Source: Yoonia sp034652275 (GTDB lineage: Bacteria > Pseudomonadota > Alphaproteobacteria > Rhodobacterales > Rhodobacteraceae). Taken from it: a stretch of 64,000 nt of DNA. The notes under the pieces were generated by a model, which worked only from the letters and a program-made list of their open reading frames with translations, did no database searches and had not been told where the DNA came from. The position numbers and the translations under genes were made by a program. Positions 34,507 to 41,794 of this stretch are shown in pieces. Position 1 is the stretch's first letter. Every line of letters begins with the position of its first letter. The DNA is taken from the NCBI RefSeq assembly GCF_034652275.1, contig NZ_JAXIWG010000001.1:1302001-1366000 (forward strand), read 5' to 3'.

Positions 34507-35727
34507 ATGCACGAACGCCGAATCCCCGAATGGTTGCGCCATGCTCCGGCGCCCGGCGTGCGGGGGTTCGCGACCCTTGCAGGCACCGAAGCTGTTGCCC
34601 GCGGCATCCTGATCTCGGTCTTTCCGCTGGCGATGTATAACGCGCTGCAGGACGCGCAGCTGATCTCCGAGGCTTATTTTCTGGTCGGCGTGCTGTCGCT
34701 GGCGGTCGGATTGATGGTGCCGTTCACGACACGCTATCTGCCGCGCCGCTGGGTCTATGTGATCGGGGCGAGCCTGTTCGTGGCAGGCTCGCTTCTGGCC
34801 GCGACGGGGGGGCCGCTCGCGGTTGTCGTCGGCCTTGGGTTGAACACGATATCCACCGTCATCACCTTCGTCTGCTTCAACGCCTATGTGATGGATTACA
34901 TCGCAAAACTATCTCTGGGCCGTCTGGAAACGTCCCGCCTGTTTTACAGTGCGCTGGGCTGGACGATTGGTCCGGCACTTGGCGTGTTCCTTTATAGCTG
35001 GTGGCCGCCTGTCCCGTTCTTCATCGCCGCGTGCGCCGCATTCTCGATGATGAGCCTGTTTTTGTGGATGCGCCTTGGCAATGGCAAGCTGATCACCAAG
35101 GCGACACGACCACCTGCGAACCCGCTCGCCTATCTGCCGCGCTTTGCAGGGCAACCAAGGCTGATCGCGGGGTGGATTTTCGCGGTGATCCGGTCGGCGG
35201 GCTGGTGGGTCTATATCGTCTATCTGCCGATCTACGCGATTGAAAACGGGCTGGGCGACAGGATCGCGGGGATCGTTTTGTCGCTGTCGAATGCGGCGCT
35301 GTTCGTCACGCCGCTGATGCTGCGCTGGATGCAGAAACGCTCGATCCGCTATGCTGTGCGCACGGGGTTCGTCATGGCCGGATGTTTGTTTAGCATCGCA
35401 GGGCTGGCCGCTGGCTGGCCTTGGGTCACGGTGCTGGCGCTGGTCGGCGGGTCGTTTTTCCTGATCCTGCTGGATGTGTCGGGGGGGTTGCCTTTCCTGC
35501 TGGCGGTCAAACCATCCGAGCGGACGGAAATGGCCGCCGTCTATGCCAGTTTCCGCGATGTGTCGGGTATCCTGACCCCCGGCACGGCATGGCTGGTCTT
35601 GTTGTTCGCACCGGTCGCGGGCGTCTTTGTTGCCTCGGGCGCAAGCCTTCTGGCGGCATGGGCGCTGTCGTCAAAGCTGCATCCGCGCCTTGGACGGGCG
35701 CGGATCAGGATCGCACCCGCAGAATGA
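34507..35727 (+). CDS. MFS family transporter
   Basis: A 406-aa integral membrane protein with about 12 hydrophobic segments, starting MHERRIPEWLRHAPAPGVRG; a GTG at 34480 would extend it by nine residues but lacks a better ribosome-binding site than the GAAGAAAG before 34507. Short basic loops such as TRYLPRRWVY and LRWMQKRSIRY fit inter-helix loops of the major facilitator superfamily. No substrate motif is recognised. It ends directly against the end of convergent hisG, with no bases between the two stop codons. Confidence 0.75.
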   Translation: MHERRIPEWLRHAPAPGVRGFATLAGTEAVARGILISVFPLAMYNALQDAQLISEAYFLVGVLSLAVGLMVPFTTRYLPRRWVYVIGASLFVAGSLLAATGGPLAVVVGLGLNTISTVITFVCFNAYVMDYIAKLSLGRLETSRLFYSALGWTIGPALGVFLYSWWPPVPFFIAACAAFSMMSLFLWMRLGNGKLITKATRPPANPLAYLPRFAGQPRLIAGWIFAVIRSAGWWVYIVYLPIYAIENGLGDRIAGIVLSLSNAALFVTPLMLRWMQKRSIRYAVRTGFVMAGCLFSIAGLAAGWPWVTVLALVGGSFFLILLDVSGGLPFLLAVKPSERTEMAAVYASFRDVSGILTPGTAWLVLLFAPVAGVFVASGASLLAAWALSSKLHPRLGRARIRIAPAE

Positions 35728-36417
35728 TTAAAGGTCGAGGACCAGTTCCAGCGCCTTGAGGATCTTGCGCTGCTCGGGCGTCCAGTTGGCACGGCTGCCG
35801 CGAAACAGCGTCGCCTGACTGGCGTGGATCAGCCCGTCGGACAGGATTTTCAGCCCGTTGGCGCGCAGCGTCTCGCCGGTCGAGGTGATATCGGCAATCG
35901 CTTCGGCGGTTTCGTTCTTGACGGTGCCTTCGGTGGCCCCCTGACTGTCAATCAACTGGTAATCGGCCACGCCATTGTCACGCAGGAATTCGCGCACCAG
36001 CCGGTGGTATTTGGTGGCGATCCGCAGGCGGAACCCGTGCTGCGCACGAAACGCTGCCGCCGCCGCATCAAGATCATCGAGCGTATCCACATCGACCCAC
36101 CCCTGCGGCACCGCGATCACCAGATCGGCCCCGCCAAAGCCCATCAGCGCCATTTCCCGCACACGCCGGTCCCAGTTCACCAGCTTTTCGCGCACCAGAT
36201 CCGACCCGGTCACCCCCAGATGGATATTGCCCAGCGCCAGTTCGCGCGGGATTTCGCCCGCCGACAACAGCACCAGTTCAAGGCCCGCGATCCCGTCCAC
36301 GGCACCGGCATATTCACGCTCCGACCCCGACTTGCGCAAGGTCACACCGCGCGCGCCGAACCAGTCGAAGGTCTTTTCCATCAGCCGCCCCTTGGACGGC
36401 ACGCCAAGCTTCAGCAT
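35728..36417 (-). CDS. hisG: ATP phosphoribosyltransferase catalytic subunit, short form
   Basis: A 229-aa HisG of the short type, catalysing the first step of histidine biosynthesis (ATP + PRPP to phosphoribosyl-ATP). Seen: LGVPSKGRLMEKTFDWF, GNIHLGVTGSDLV, and the PRPP-binding segment SQGATEGTVKNETAEAIADI with ITSTGETLRANGLKIL. It lacks the C-terminal ACT-like regulatory domain, so it needs HisZ, whose gene lies just upstream and overlaps it by seven bases. The three his genes form one operon in the order hisS-hisZ-hisG. Confidence 0.95.
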   Translation of the reverse strand: MLKLGVPSKGRLMEKTFDWFGARGVTLRKSGSEREYAGAVDGIAGLELVLLSAGEIPRELALGNIHLGVTGSDLVREKLVNWDRRVREMALMGFGGADLVIAVPQGWVDVDTLDDLDAAAAAFRAQHGFRLRIATKYHRLVREFLRDNGVADYQLIDSQGATEGTVKNETAEAIADITSTGETLRANGLKILSDGLIHASQATLFRGSRANWTPEQRKILKALELVLDL

Positions 36418-37490
36418 TTGCCCACCTCCAGCGCCAGATCAGGGCGGATCACACCGCCCACCGCAGGCACCGCACGCCCCTGCCCCAACCGCGCGGTCAG
36501 CGCGTCATAGCGGCCGCCCGTGGCGATGGGCGGCAATTCGGGGCGGTCGCTGGCGTAAAAGCCAAAGACGAAGCCGTCGTAATATTCCAGCGAGGTCCGC
36601 CCATAGCTGCCTTCAAAGTCGAGCGTATCTACGTCGATCCCGCGCGCGGCCATCGCGGAGAGACGCGCCTCCATCCGGCGCACGGCGCTGCCTATGCTGG
36701 GCATGTCCACGGCGATATCGCGCAACACGCTCAGCGCATCGGTGCTGGTGGCGCGCAGGCCAAGGATCGCGTCGATCAGCGCGGTCTCGTCCGATGACAA
36801 AGGCGCGGCAGCGGCATCCACACGCAAGGCGGCGATACGGGCGGCAACCTCCGCCCGACTGCGCAGGCCGATATCGGGACCGGCAGCGGCAAAAGGATCA
36901 TCCGCCGCCAGCAAGGCCGCGCGCAAAGGCGGCACCTCGCCCGACCCGTAACGGCGCAAGAGCGCGCGAAACCGGCCCGGCCGCCAGATATGGCGCAGCA
37001 ACGCCGCCTTGCGGTCGTCGGTCGTGCGCAAGCCGCGTACCGCAGCCATCAGCACGCCGATATCGCCCGTCGCCGCGCGCAGCGGCAGACCGGCCAGCCC
37101 AGCGGCGATCACGGCAAAGACTTCGGCATCGGCCGCGGCAGGGTTCTGGCCGTCGAACACCTCGTATCCCACCTGCACATATTCGTTGGCGCGGGTCTCG
37201 TCGGTTTCCTGCTTGCGGAACACCTTGCCCGAATAGGTATAGCGCGCGGGATCGGCATAGGTTTCCATATGCATCTGCACGACCGGCACGGTGAAATCGG
37301 GCCGCAGCACCTTTTCGCCGCGCAACGGATCGGCCGTTAGATAGGCGCGCGCGCGGATATCCTCGCCGTAAAGGTCCAGCAGCAGATCGGCGGGTTGCAG
37401 CACATCCGCCTTGACCACGATTGCGCCCTGCGCTGCGAAATGGTCCCGCAGGCGGCGCGCTTCGGTCAGGGTCGCGGGCGAAGTCGGCAT
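36411..37490 (-). CDS. hisZ: ATP phosphoribosyltransferase regulatory subunit
   Basis: A 359-aa HisRS paralogue without aminoacylation activity that forms the hetero-octamer with short HisG and confers histidine feedback. It keeps the class II fold: KVLRPDFTVPVVQMHMETY, YTYSGKVFRKQE, EYVQVGYEVFDGQNPAAADAE (partial), and a C-terminal YYDGFVFGFYAS with GGRYDALTARLG. The ATG shares one base with the hisS stop (TGATG), so translation is coupled; a longer frame upstream lies within hisS and is unlikely. Confidence 0.92.
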   Translation of the reverse strand: MPTSPATLTEARRLRDHFAAQGAIVVKADVLQPADLLLDLYGEDIRARAYLTADPLRGEKVLRPDFTVPVVQMHMETYADPARYTYSGKVFRKQETDETRANEYVQVGYEVFDGQNPAAADAEVFAVIAAGLAGLPLRAATGDIGVLMAAVRGLRTTDDRKAALLRHIWRPGRFRALLRRYGSGEVPPLRAALLAADDPFAAAGPDIGLRSRAEVAARIAALRVDAAAAPLSSDETALIDAILGLRATSTDALSVLRDIAVDMPSIGSAVRRMEARLSAMAARGIDVDTLDFEGSYGRTSLEYYDGFVFGFYASDRPELPPIATGGRYDALTARLGQGRAVPAVGGVIRPDLALEVGKC

Positions 37491-38968
37491 CAGCCCTGCC
37501 CGTCCAGAATGGCGCGCACCTTTGCGACCATCTGGTCGCGCGGCACTTCGGACTGGCTGGGGCGGTCTTTCCATTCTTCCAGCGTCGCATTCTTGGCGAT
37601 TTCCGCGCCAAGGATCAGATCCTTGATCTGCACGACACCTTTGGCGAATTCGTCGCCCCCAGCGATGATCGCGACCGGTGACGCGCGTTTGTCGGCATAT
37701 TTCAACTGGTTGCCGAAATTCTTGGGATTGCCGAGGTACACTTCCGACCTGATCCCCGCCTTGCGCAGTTCGGCGACCATCGTCTGGTAATCGGCCATAT
37801 GCGCGCGATCCATGACGGTGACGATCACGGGACCGGTGGCTTCAGACGTGATCCGCCCCGTCGCGCGGAGGGCCGCGAGCAATCGGTCCACACCGATGGA
37901 AACACCCGTCGCCGGCACCTCTTGCCCGGTAAAGCGCTTGACCAGATCGTCATAGCGCCCGCCCCCCGCGACCGAGCCGAAATTGCGCGGACGGCCCTTT
38001 TCGTCGGTGACCTCGAAAGTCAGTTCCGCCTCGTAGACAGGCCCGGTGTAATAGCCCAGACCGCGCACGACGGACGGGTCGATTATAATGCGGTCGGGGC
38101 CGTAGCCTTGGGCAGACAGCAGCCCTGCGATCTCTTCCAGTTCCGCGACACCCGCCACGCCGATCTGCGAGTCTGCGACCAGTTCCGCCAGCCGGGCAAC
38201 CGTGGCGGCACCGGTGTCGCGCTTGGCCTCCATGAACCCGATCACGACATCCGCCTGCGCATCGCTTAGCCCTGCGCCCTTGGTGAAATCGCCGCTCTCG
38301 TCCTTGCGCCCCTCGCCCAGCAGCGCGCGCACGCCCGCCATGCCCAGCCGGTCCAGCTTGTCGATGGCACGCAGCACGATCCCGCGCTCGGCCTCCTTGT
38401 CATCGCCCGACAGCCCAGCCACTTCCAGCACACCGTTTAGCACCTTGCGGTTATTCACACGGATCACATAGTCACCGCGCGCGATGCCCACTTCTTCCAG
38501 ACAATCCGCCAGCATCGCGCAGATCTCGGCATCTGCGGCGACACTGGCCGCGCCCACCGTATCGGCATCGCATTGGTAAAACTGCCGGAACCGCCCCGGC
38601 CCCGGCTTTTCGTTGCGCCAGACCGGCCCCATCGCATAGCGGCGGTAAGGCGAGGGCAGATCGTTGCGATATTGCGCCGCTACCCGGGCGAGCGGTGCCG
38701 TCAGATCATAGCGCAGCGCCAGCCAGTCGGCATCCTCCTGCCATGCAAACACCCCTTCGTTCGGGCGGTCCACATCTGGCAGGAACTTGCCCAAAGCCTC
38801 GACCGTTTCGACCGCGGATGTCTCCAGCGCGTCGAACCCGTAGCGATGATAGACCGCCGCGATCTTGGCCAGCATCGCGGCCCGTTCGGTCACATCCGCG
38901 CCGAAATAGTCCTGAAACCCCTTGGGTGTCACAGCCTTAGGGCGGGGGGTTTTCTTGTCATTGGCCAT
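37490..38968 (-). CDS. hisS: Histidyl-tRNA synthetase
   Basis: A 492-aa class II aminoacyl-tRNA synthetase. Motif 1 region: VTPKGFQDYFGADVTERAAM. Motif 2: YRRYAMGPVWRNEKPGPGRF followed by FYQCDADTVG. Histidine-specific: GLGYYTGPVYEAEL, and motif 3 GGGRYDDLVKRF ... GVSIGVDRLLAAL. The C-terminal anticodon-binding domain carries VIVTVMDRAHMADYQTMVAELRK (first part). It is longer than the roughly 420 residues of the E. coli type, as is common in alphaproteobacteria. First gene of the hisSZG operon. Confidence 0.95.
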   Translation of the reverse strand: MANDKKTPRPKAVTPKGFQDYFGADVTERAAMLAKIAAVYHRYGFDALETSAVETVEALGKFLPDVDRPNEGVFAWQEDADWLALRYDLTAPLARVAAQYRNDLPSPYRRYAMGPVWRNEKPGPGRFRQFYQCDADTVGAASVAADAEICAMLADCLEEVGIARGDYVIRVNNRKVLNGVLEVAGLSGDDKEAERGIVLRAIDKLDRLGMAGVRALLGEGRKDESGDFTKGAGLSDAQADVVIGFMEAKRDTGAATVARLAELVADSQIGVAGVAELEEIAGLLSAQGYGPDRIIIDPSVVRGLGYYTGPVYEAELTFEVTDEKGRPRNFGSVAGGGRYDDLVKRFTGQEVPATGVSIGVDRLLAALRATGRITSEATGPVIVTVMDRAHMADYQTMVAELRKAGIRSEVYLGNPKNFGNQLKYADKRASPVAIIAGGDEFAKGVVQIKDLILGAEIAKNATLEEWKDRPSQSEVPRDQMVAKVRAILDGQG

Positions 38969-39010
38969 CGCGCTGTTCCTCTTGATCCCGCGCCGTTTAC
39001 CGCGCCAATG

Positions 39011-39469
39011 TCACAGGGGCAATGCGGTCGTATATTTCAGCTCTTTGAGACTGAAGGACGACACGACCGATTTCACGAAAGGCTGGCGCAACAGCGCATG
39101 GGTCATGAAGGCCTCGTAGGCCTCGACATCGTGACAGCGGATTTTCAGGATGTAATCGGCGGTGCCCGACACGGCATGCGCCTCCATGATCTCGGGATGG
39201 GCGCGGATCACGGCGGCAAAGCCTGCAATCGCGGCCTCGCCATGGTCCGACAGCCGGACAGTGGCAAACACACAAAGCGCGACCTCGGCCTTGCGCGGAT
39301 CGAGCAAGGCAACACGGCCTTTCAGCAGACCCAAAGCCTCGAACTCCTGCACCTTGCGCCAGACGGTCGATGTGGCCATGCCCGTCTGCGTGGCCATCTC
39401 GGCAAGCGACAGCGCCGCATTGCCTTGCAGAACCCGCAGCAAGGCTCGCTCCTGATCGGAAAATTTCAT
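39011..39469 (-). CDS. Lrp/AsnC family transcriptional regulator
   Basis: A 152-aa regulator with N-terminal helix-turn-helix (LSLAEMATQTGMATSTVWRK) and C-terminal RAM effector-binding domain (EVALCVFATVRLSDHGEAAI, SGTADYILKIRCHDVEAYEA). It is divergent from the phenylalanine hydroxylase gene with 107 bases between, so it is likely an aromatic amino acid-responsive regulator of phhA and of itself. A perfect inverted repeat in that gap is the candidate operator. Confidence 0.88.
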   Translation of the reverse strand: MKFSDQERALLRVLQGNAALSLAEMATQTGMATSTVWRKVQEFEALGLLKGRVALLDPRKAEVALCVFATVRLSDHGEAAIAGFAAVIRAHPEIMEAHAVSGTADYILKIRCHDVEAYEAFMTHALLRQPFVKSVVSSFSLKELKYTTALPL

Positions 39470-39485
39470 CTAGGCGCGCCTTTTG

Positions 39486-39508
39486 ACTTCTTTTTTCCAA
39501 AAATACTC
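39486..39508 (-). repeat. Interspersed repeat copy upstream of the Lrp-type gene
   Basis: On the minus strand this reads GAGTATTTTTGG followed by AAAAAAGAAGT, nearly identical to the nrdJ copy at 30424 (about one difference over 23 bases) but without the CCTCCGGCGG part. Confidence 0.55.
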
Positions 39509-39514
39509 ATTTCA

Positions 39515-39529
39515 TTGCCTGAAAGGCAA
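39515..39529. promoter_or_regulatory. Perfect inverted repeat between the Lrp-type regulator and phhA
   Basis: TTGCC-TGAAA-GGCAA is a 15-base inverted repeat centred in the divergent promoter gap, 48 bases before the phhA start. Size and placement fit an Lrp/AsnC-family binding site. The regulator-site link is inferred. Confidence 0.45.
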
Positions 39530-39576
39530 GAAATTCCACCGCAACCGGATCACTCTGTTCCCTAGGAGGATCCCAC

Positions 39577-40368
39577 ATGCCCAAAGATACAAGTTACGCC
39601 TCGCTCTTGCCCGATGCCCAAGGGCGCTATCCCTACACGCCCGAGGATGACGCCGTCTGGGGCGATCTGTTCACCCGCCAGATGGCCTTCCTGCCCGGCA
39701 AGGTCGCGCCGGAGTACCTCGATGGTGTTGCAAAGCTGGGGCTGAACGCCGCCGAGACTCCGCAAGTGCGCGACATCGACGCCCGCCTACAGGCGCTCAC
39801 AGGCGCAGGCGCGCATGGTGTCCCCGCGATCATCCCTCCATCGCAATTCTTCGACCTGCTGGCACAGCGCAAGTTTCCCGTCGCCACCTTCCTGCGGCGG
39901 CGCGAGCATATGGACTATATCGAGGAACCGGACCTCTTTCACGAGGTGTTCGGCCACTGCCCGTTGCTGACCAACGCGTCCTACGTCGATTTCATCGCAG
40001 GGTTCGGCCAGAAGGCGCTGGCCATGGAAAAGGCCGACCGCTGGTTCATGTTCCGCCTGTTCTGGTTCACCGTGGAATTCGGGATGATCCGCACGACTGA
40101 CGGTTTGCGCGCCTATGGAGCGGGGATCGTGTCATCCCCCGCCGAGGCCGCGCATGCGTTGTCGGGTGATGCGCTGATGCAGGATTTCGATCTGCTGACG
40201 GTGTTCCGCACGCCCTACCGGATCGACATCGTGCAGCCGACCTATTTCGTGATCGACGGGTTCGACCAGTTGGCAGGCTTGCTCGACAGCGATTTCGCTG
40301 CGGTGATCGCGCAGGCGCGCGCCATGGGCGACCTGCCTGCCCTTTTCGAAGGCAAGAAGTCCGTGTAA
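39577..40368 (+). CDS. phhA: Phenylalanine 4-monooxygenase
   Basis: A 263-aa non-haem iron, tetrahydrobiopterin-dependent enzyme converting phenylalanine to tyrosine. Iron ligands are visible: H122 and H127 in DLFHEVFGHCPLL and E167 in FWFTVEFGM. The pterin region and the YGAGIVSSPAEAAHALSG segment are also typical. Length matches the monomeric bacterial form. A near-ideal CTAGGAGGATC ribosome-binding site precedes the ATG. slyX follows within ten bases and is probably co-transcribed. Confidence 0.95.
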   Translation: MPKDTSYASLLPDAQGRYPYTPEDDAVWGDLFTRQMAFLPGKVAPEYLDGVAKLGLNAAETPQVRDIDARLQALTGAGAHGVPAIIPPSQFFDLLAQRKFPVATFLRRREHMDYIEEPDLFHEVFGHCPLLTNASYVDFIAGFGQKALAMEKADRWFMFRLFWFTVEFGMIRTTDGLRAYGAGIVSSPAEAAHALSGDALMQDFDLLTVFRTPYRIDIVQPTYFVIDGFDQLAGLLDSDFAAVIAQARAMGDLPALFEGKKSV

Positions 40369-40377
40369 GTGTCGGGC

Positions 40378-40581
40378 ATGACCGACATCATCCAACTTGA
40401 AGAAAAGATCGCCCATCTGACACGCACGGTGGATGATTTGTCCGATATCGTCGCGCGTCAGGAAAAGGAACTGGCGCTGCTGACCCGCCGCGTTGCCATG
40501 CTGATGGAACGCGAGGCCACGCGCGAGATGGACACCGGCGGGTCGATCCCCTTGGGCGACCAGCGCCCGCCGCATTGGTAG
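40378..40581 (+). CDS. slyX: SlyX family protein
   Basis: A 67-aa coiled-coil protein: LEEKIAHLTRTVDDLSDIV, RQEKELALLTRRVAMLMERE and the conserved ending PLGDQRPPHW (proline-rich, PPHx). Its function is unknown. A GTG nine bases earlier, directly after the phhA stop, is an alternative start. Its 3' end is repeated, degraded, at 41746-41791. Confidence 0.85.
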   Translation: MTDIIQLEEKIAHLTRTVDDLSDIVARQEKELALLTRRVAMLMEREATREMDTGGSIPLGDQRPPHW

Positions 40582-40665
40582 GCGCTAGTCGTTTGATCCG
40601 ATGGTTCGATGGTGCGATCCCGTCTCGGGAGTGGAGGGACGCATTATCGGCCAAGTTCGACACTA

Positions 40666-40914
40666 GAGCGTCACGACCGCACTCACCGCCACAGCAGCCT
40701 ATAACAAACGCAAACTTCGCTTGCGACGCCGGGCGGGGATCTCGGCATTAACCCGATGACGGTTGCGAAGTGGCGCAAACGTCAGACGGACGGGGGCGCC
40801 CAGACAGGGGTGAAGGAGCCACGTTCAACGATCGTGACCGAGGCGCAGGAGGCGACTATTGTTGTTTTCAGGCGGCATACCCCAGCAAAGGCTGTAGAGA
40901 TCGTCTATGCATAG
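40666..40914 (+). pseudogene. IS481-type transposase N-terminal remnant
   Basis: In the frame beginning at 40741, LGINPMTVAKWRKRQTDGG, then TGVKEPRSTIVTEAQEATIV and VFRRHT match the N-terminal helix-turn-helix region of IS481-family transposases. An in-frame TAA lies at about 40711 and the match stops abruptly after RRHT, ending in TAG at 40914. No DDE catalytic part or terminal repeats remain. The flanks 40582-40665 and 40915-40997 hold nothing else recognisable. Confidence 0.7.
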
Positions 40915-40997
40915 CGCGACGTGTTCGATACGGTAGCCTGAAACGAAGCGACAGGTCTGCGATGGAACCGGAGAGTTTCACGAGAGAGGGCTAAACG

Positions 40998-41540
40998 ATG
41001 CGTGAGCTGCGAAAAAGGGAAACCGGAGCAGTTGATCCGGAAACGGGATCGGTCTTGACTTATGACCGTTCCTATACTGACAGAGAGGGAGGGTTCCAAT
41101 ACATACTCGCGTTCCGGCTGGCTGCTGGAACCGACCCTATCCGCTTCCGGTTGATGGCTTTGGACAATACCTCTTTGGAGGCGACGGTGGATCGCCGAAA
41201 TAAAAACATCCCTCCCCCTAATACCGGGGAAGAAATGGATCGAATTCTTTCTGATTTTCTGGAGGCTAATGGACGTTCTCTGATAGTGTACGAGCTGGAC
41301 CTCCTCGATTTTTCTGAATGGGCGATCGAGCCAATGCTGCCAGAAACCAACAGCTTTGATGTGAAATGGAACGAATTCTCCGATGAGTTCATGAAAACCC
41401 TTGTCGCGACAATCGCGCGACTGGTTTTCAGAATATACTCGTTGGATCCGCAAGGTGGTTTCTACCCCGATCACCTTTCGATTTCGCCCTATGGTTTCCG
41501 TGGAAAATACGCAAGACGCTATGGGGCGCGCGAGATATAG
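40998..41540 (+). CDS. Hypothetical protein of unknown family
   Basis: A 180-aa product beginning MRELRKRETGAVDPETGSVL. I do not recognise it. It is soluble-looking and acidic, with no signal peptide, membrane segment or cysteine motif; a long middle region (EEMDRILSDFLEANGRSLIV) is probably helical. The codon use is less GC-biased than the neighbours and it sits between a transposase relic and a duplicated slyX tail, so it was probably acquired. The frame is open throughout but the ribosome-binding site is weak (GAGAGG about 11 bases before the ATG). Confidence 0.5.
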   Translation: MRELRKRETGAVDPETGSVLTYDRSYTDREGGFQYILAFRLAAGTDPIRFRLMALDNTSLEATVDRRNKNIPPPNTGEEMDRILSDFLEANGRSLIVYELDLLDFSEWAIEPMLPETNSFDVKWNEFSDEFMKTLVATIARLVFRIYSLDPQGGFYPDHLSISPYGFRGKYARRYGAREI

Positions 41541-41745
41541 CCCGGTGTCCGGCACGCGACCTCACAACGCAGGACGTTTTCGGACACATTGAGGTGTTCG
41601 GCAATTCCAAACGCAAGCACACGAACAACGGGATGCTTTCATCCGTCGCATGCGAGATCAGACAGCACAAACAGAACCGGGCAGGTGCGGCAGAACATAG
41701 ACCGCTTATGGTTAGAGCGGCAGGTCATCATGGGACAGGCGCGGG

Positions 41746-41791
41746 ATGGACACTGGCGGGTCCATCCCCTGGGGGCCCACCGCATTGGTAG
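41746..41791 (+). repeat. Degenerate second copy of the slyX 3' end
   Basis: ATGGACACTGGCGGGTCCAT and the ending CCGCATTGGTAG repeat the last 54 bases of slyX (40528-40581) with a few substitutions and an eight-base deletion. It abuts the end of dnaE. It looks like the original slyX tail, or an attachment site, displaced by the 1.2-kb insertion. Confidence 0.6.
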
Positions 41792-41794
41792 ACC

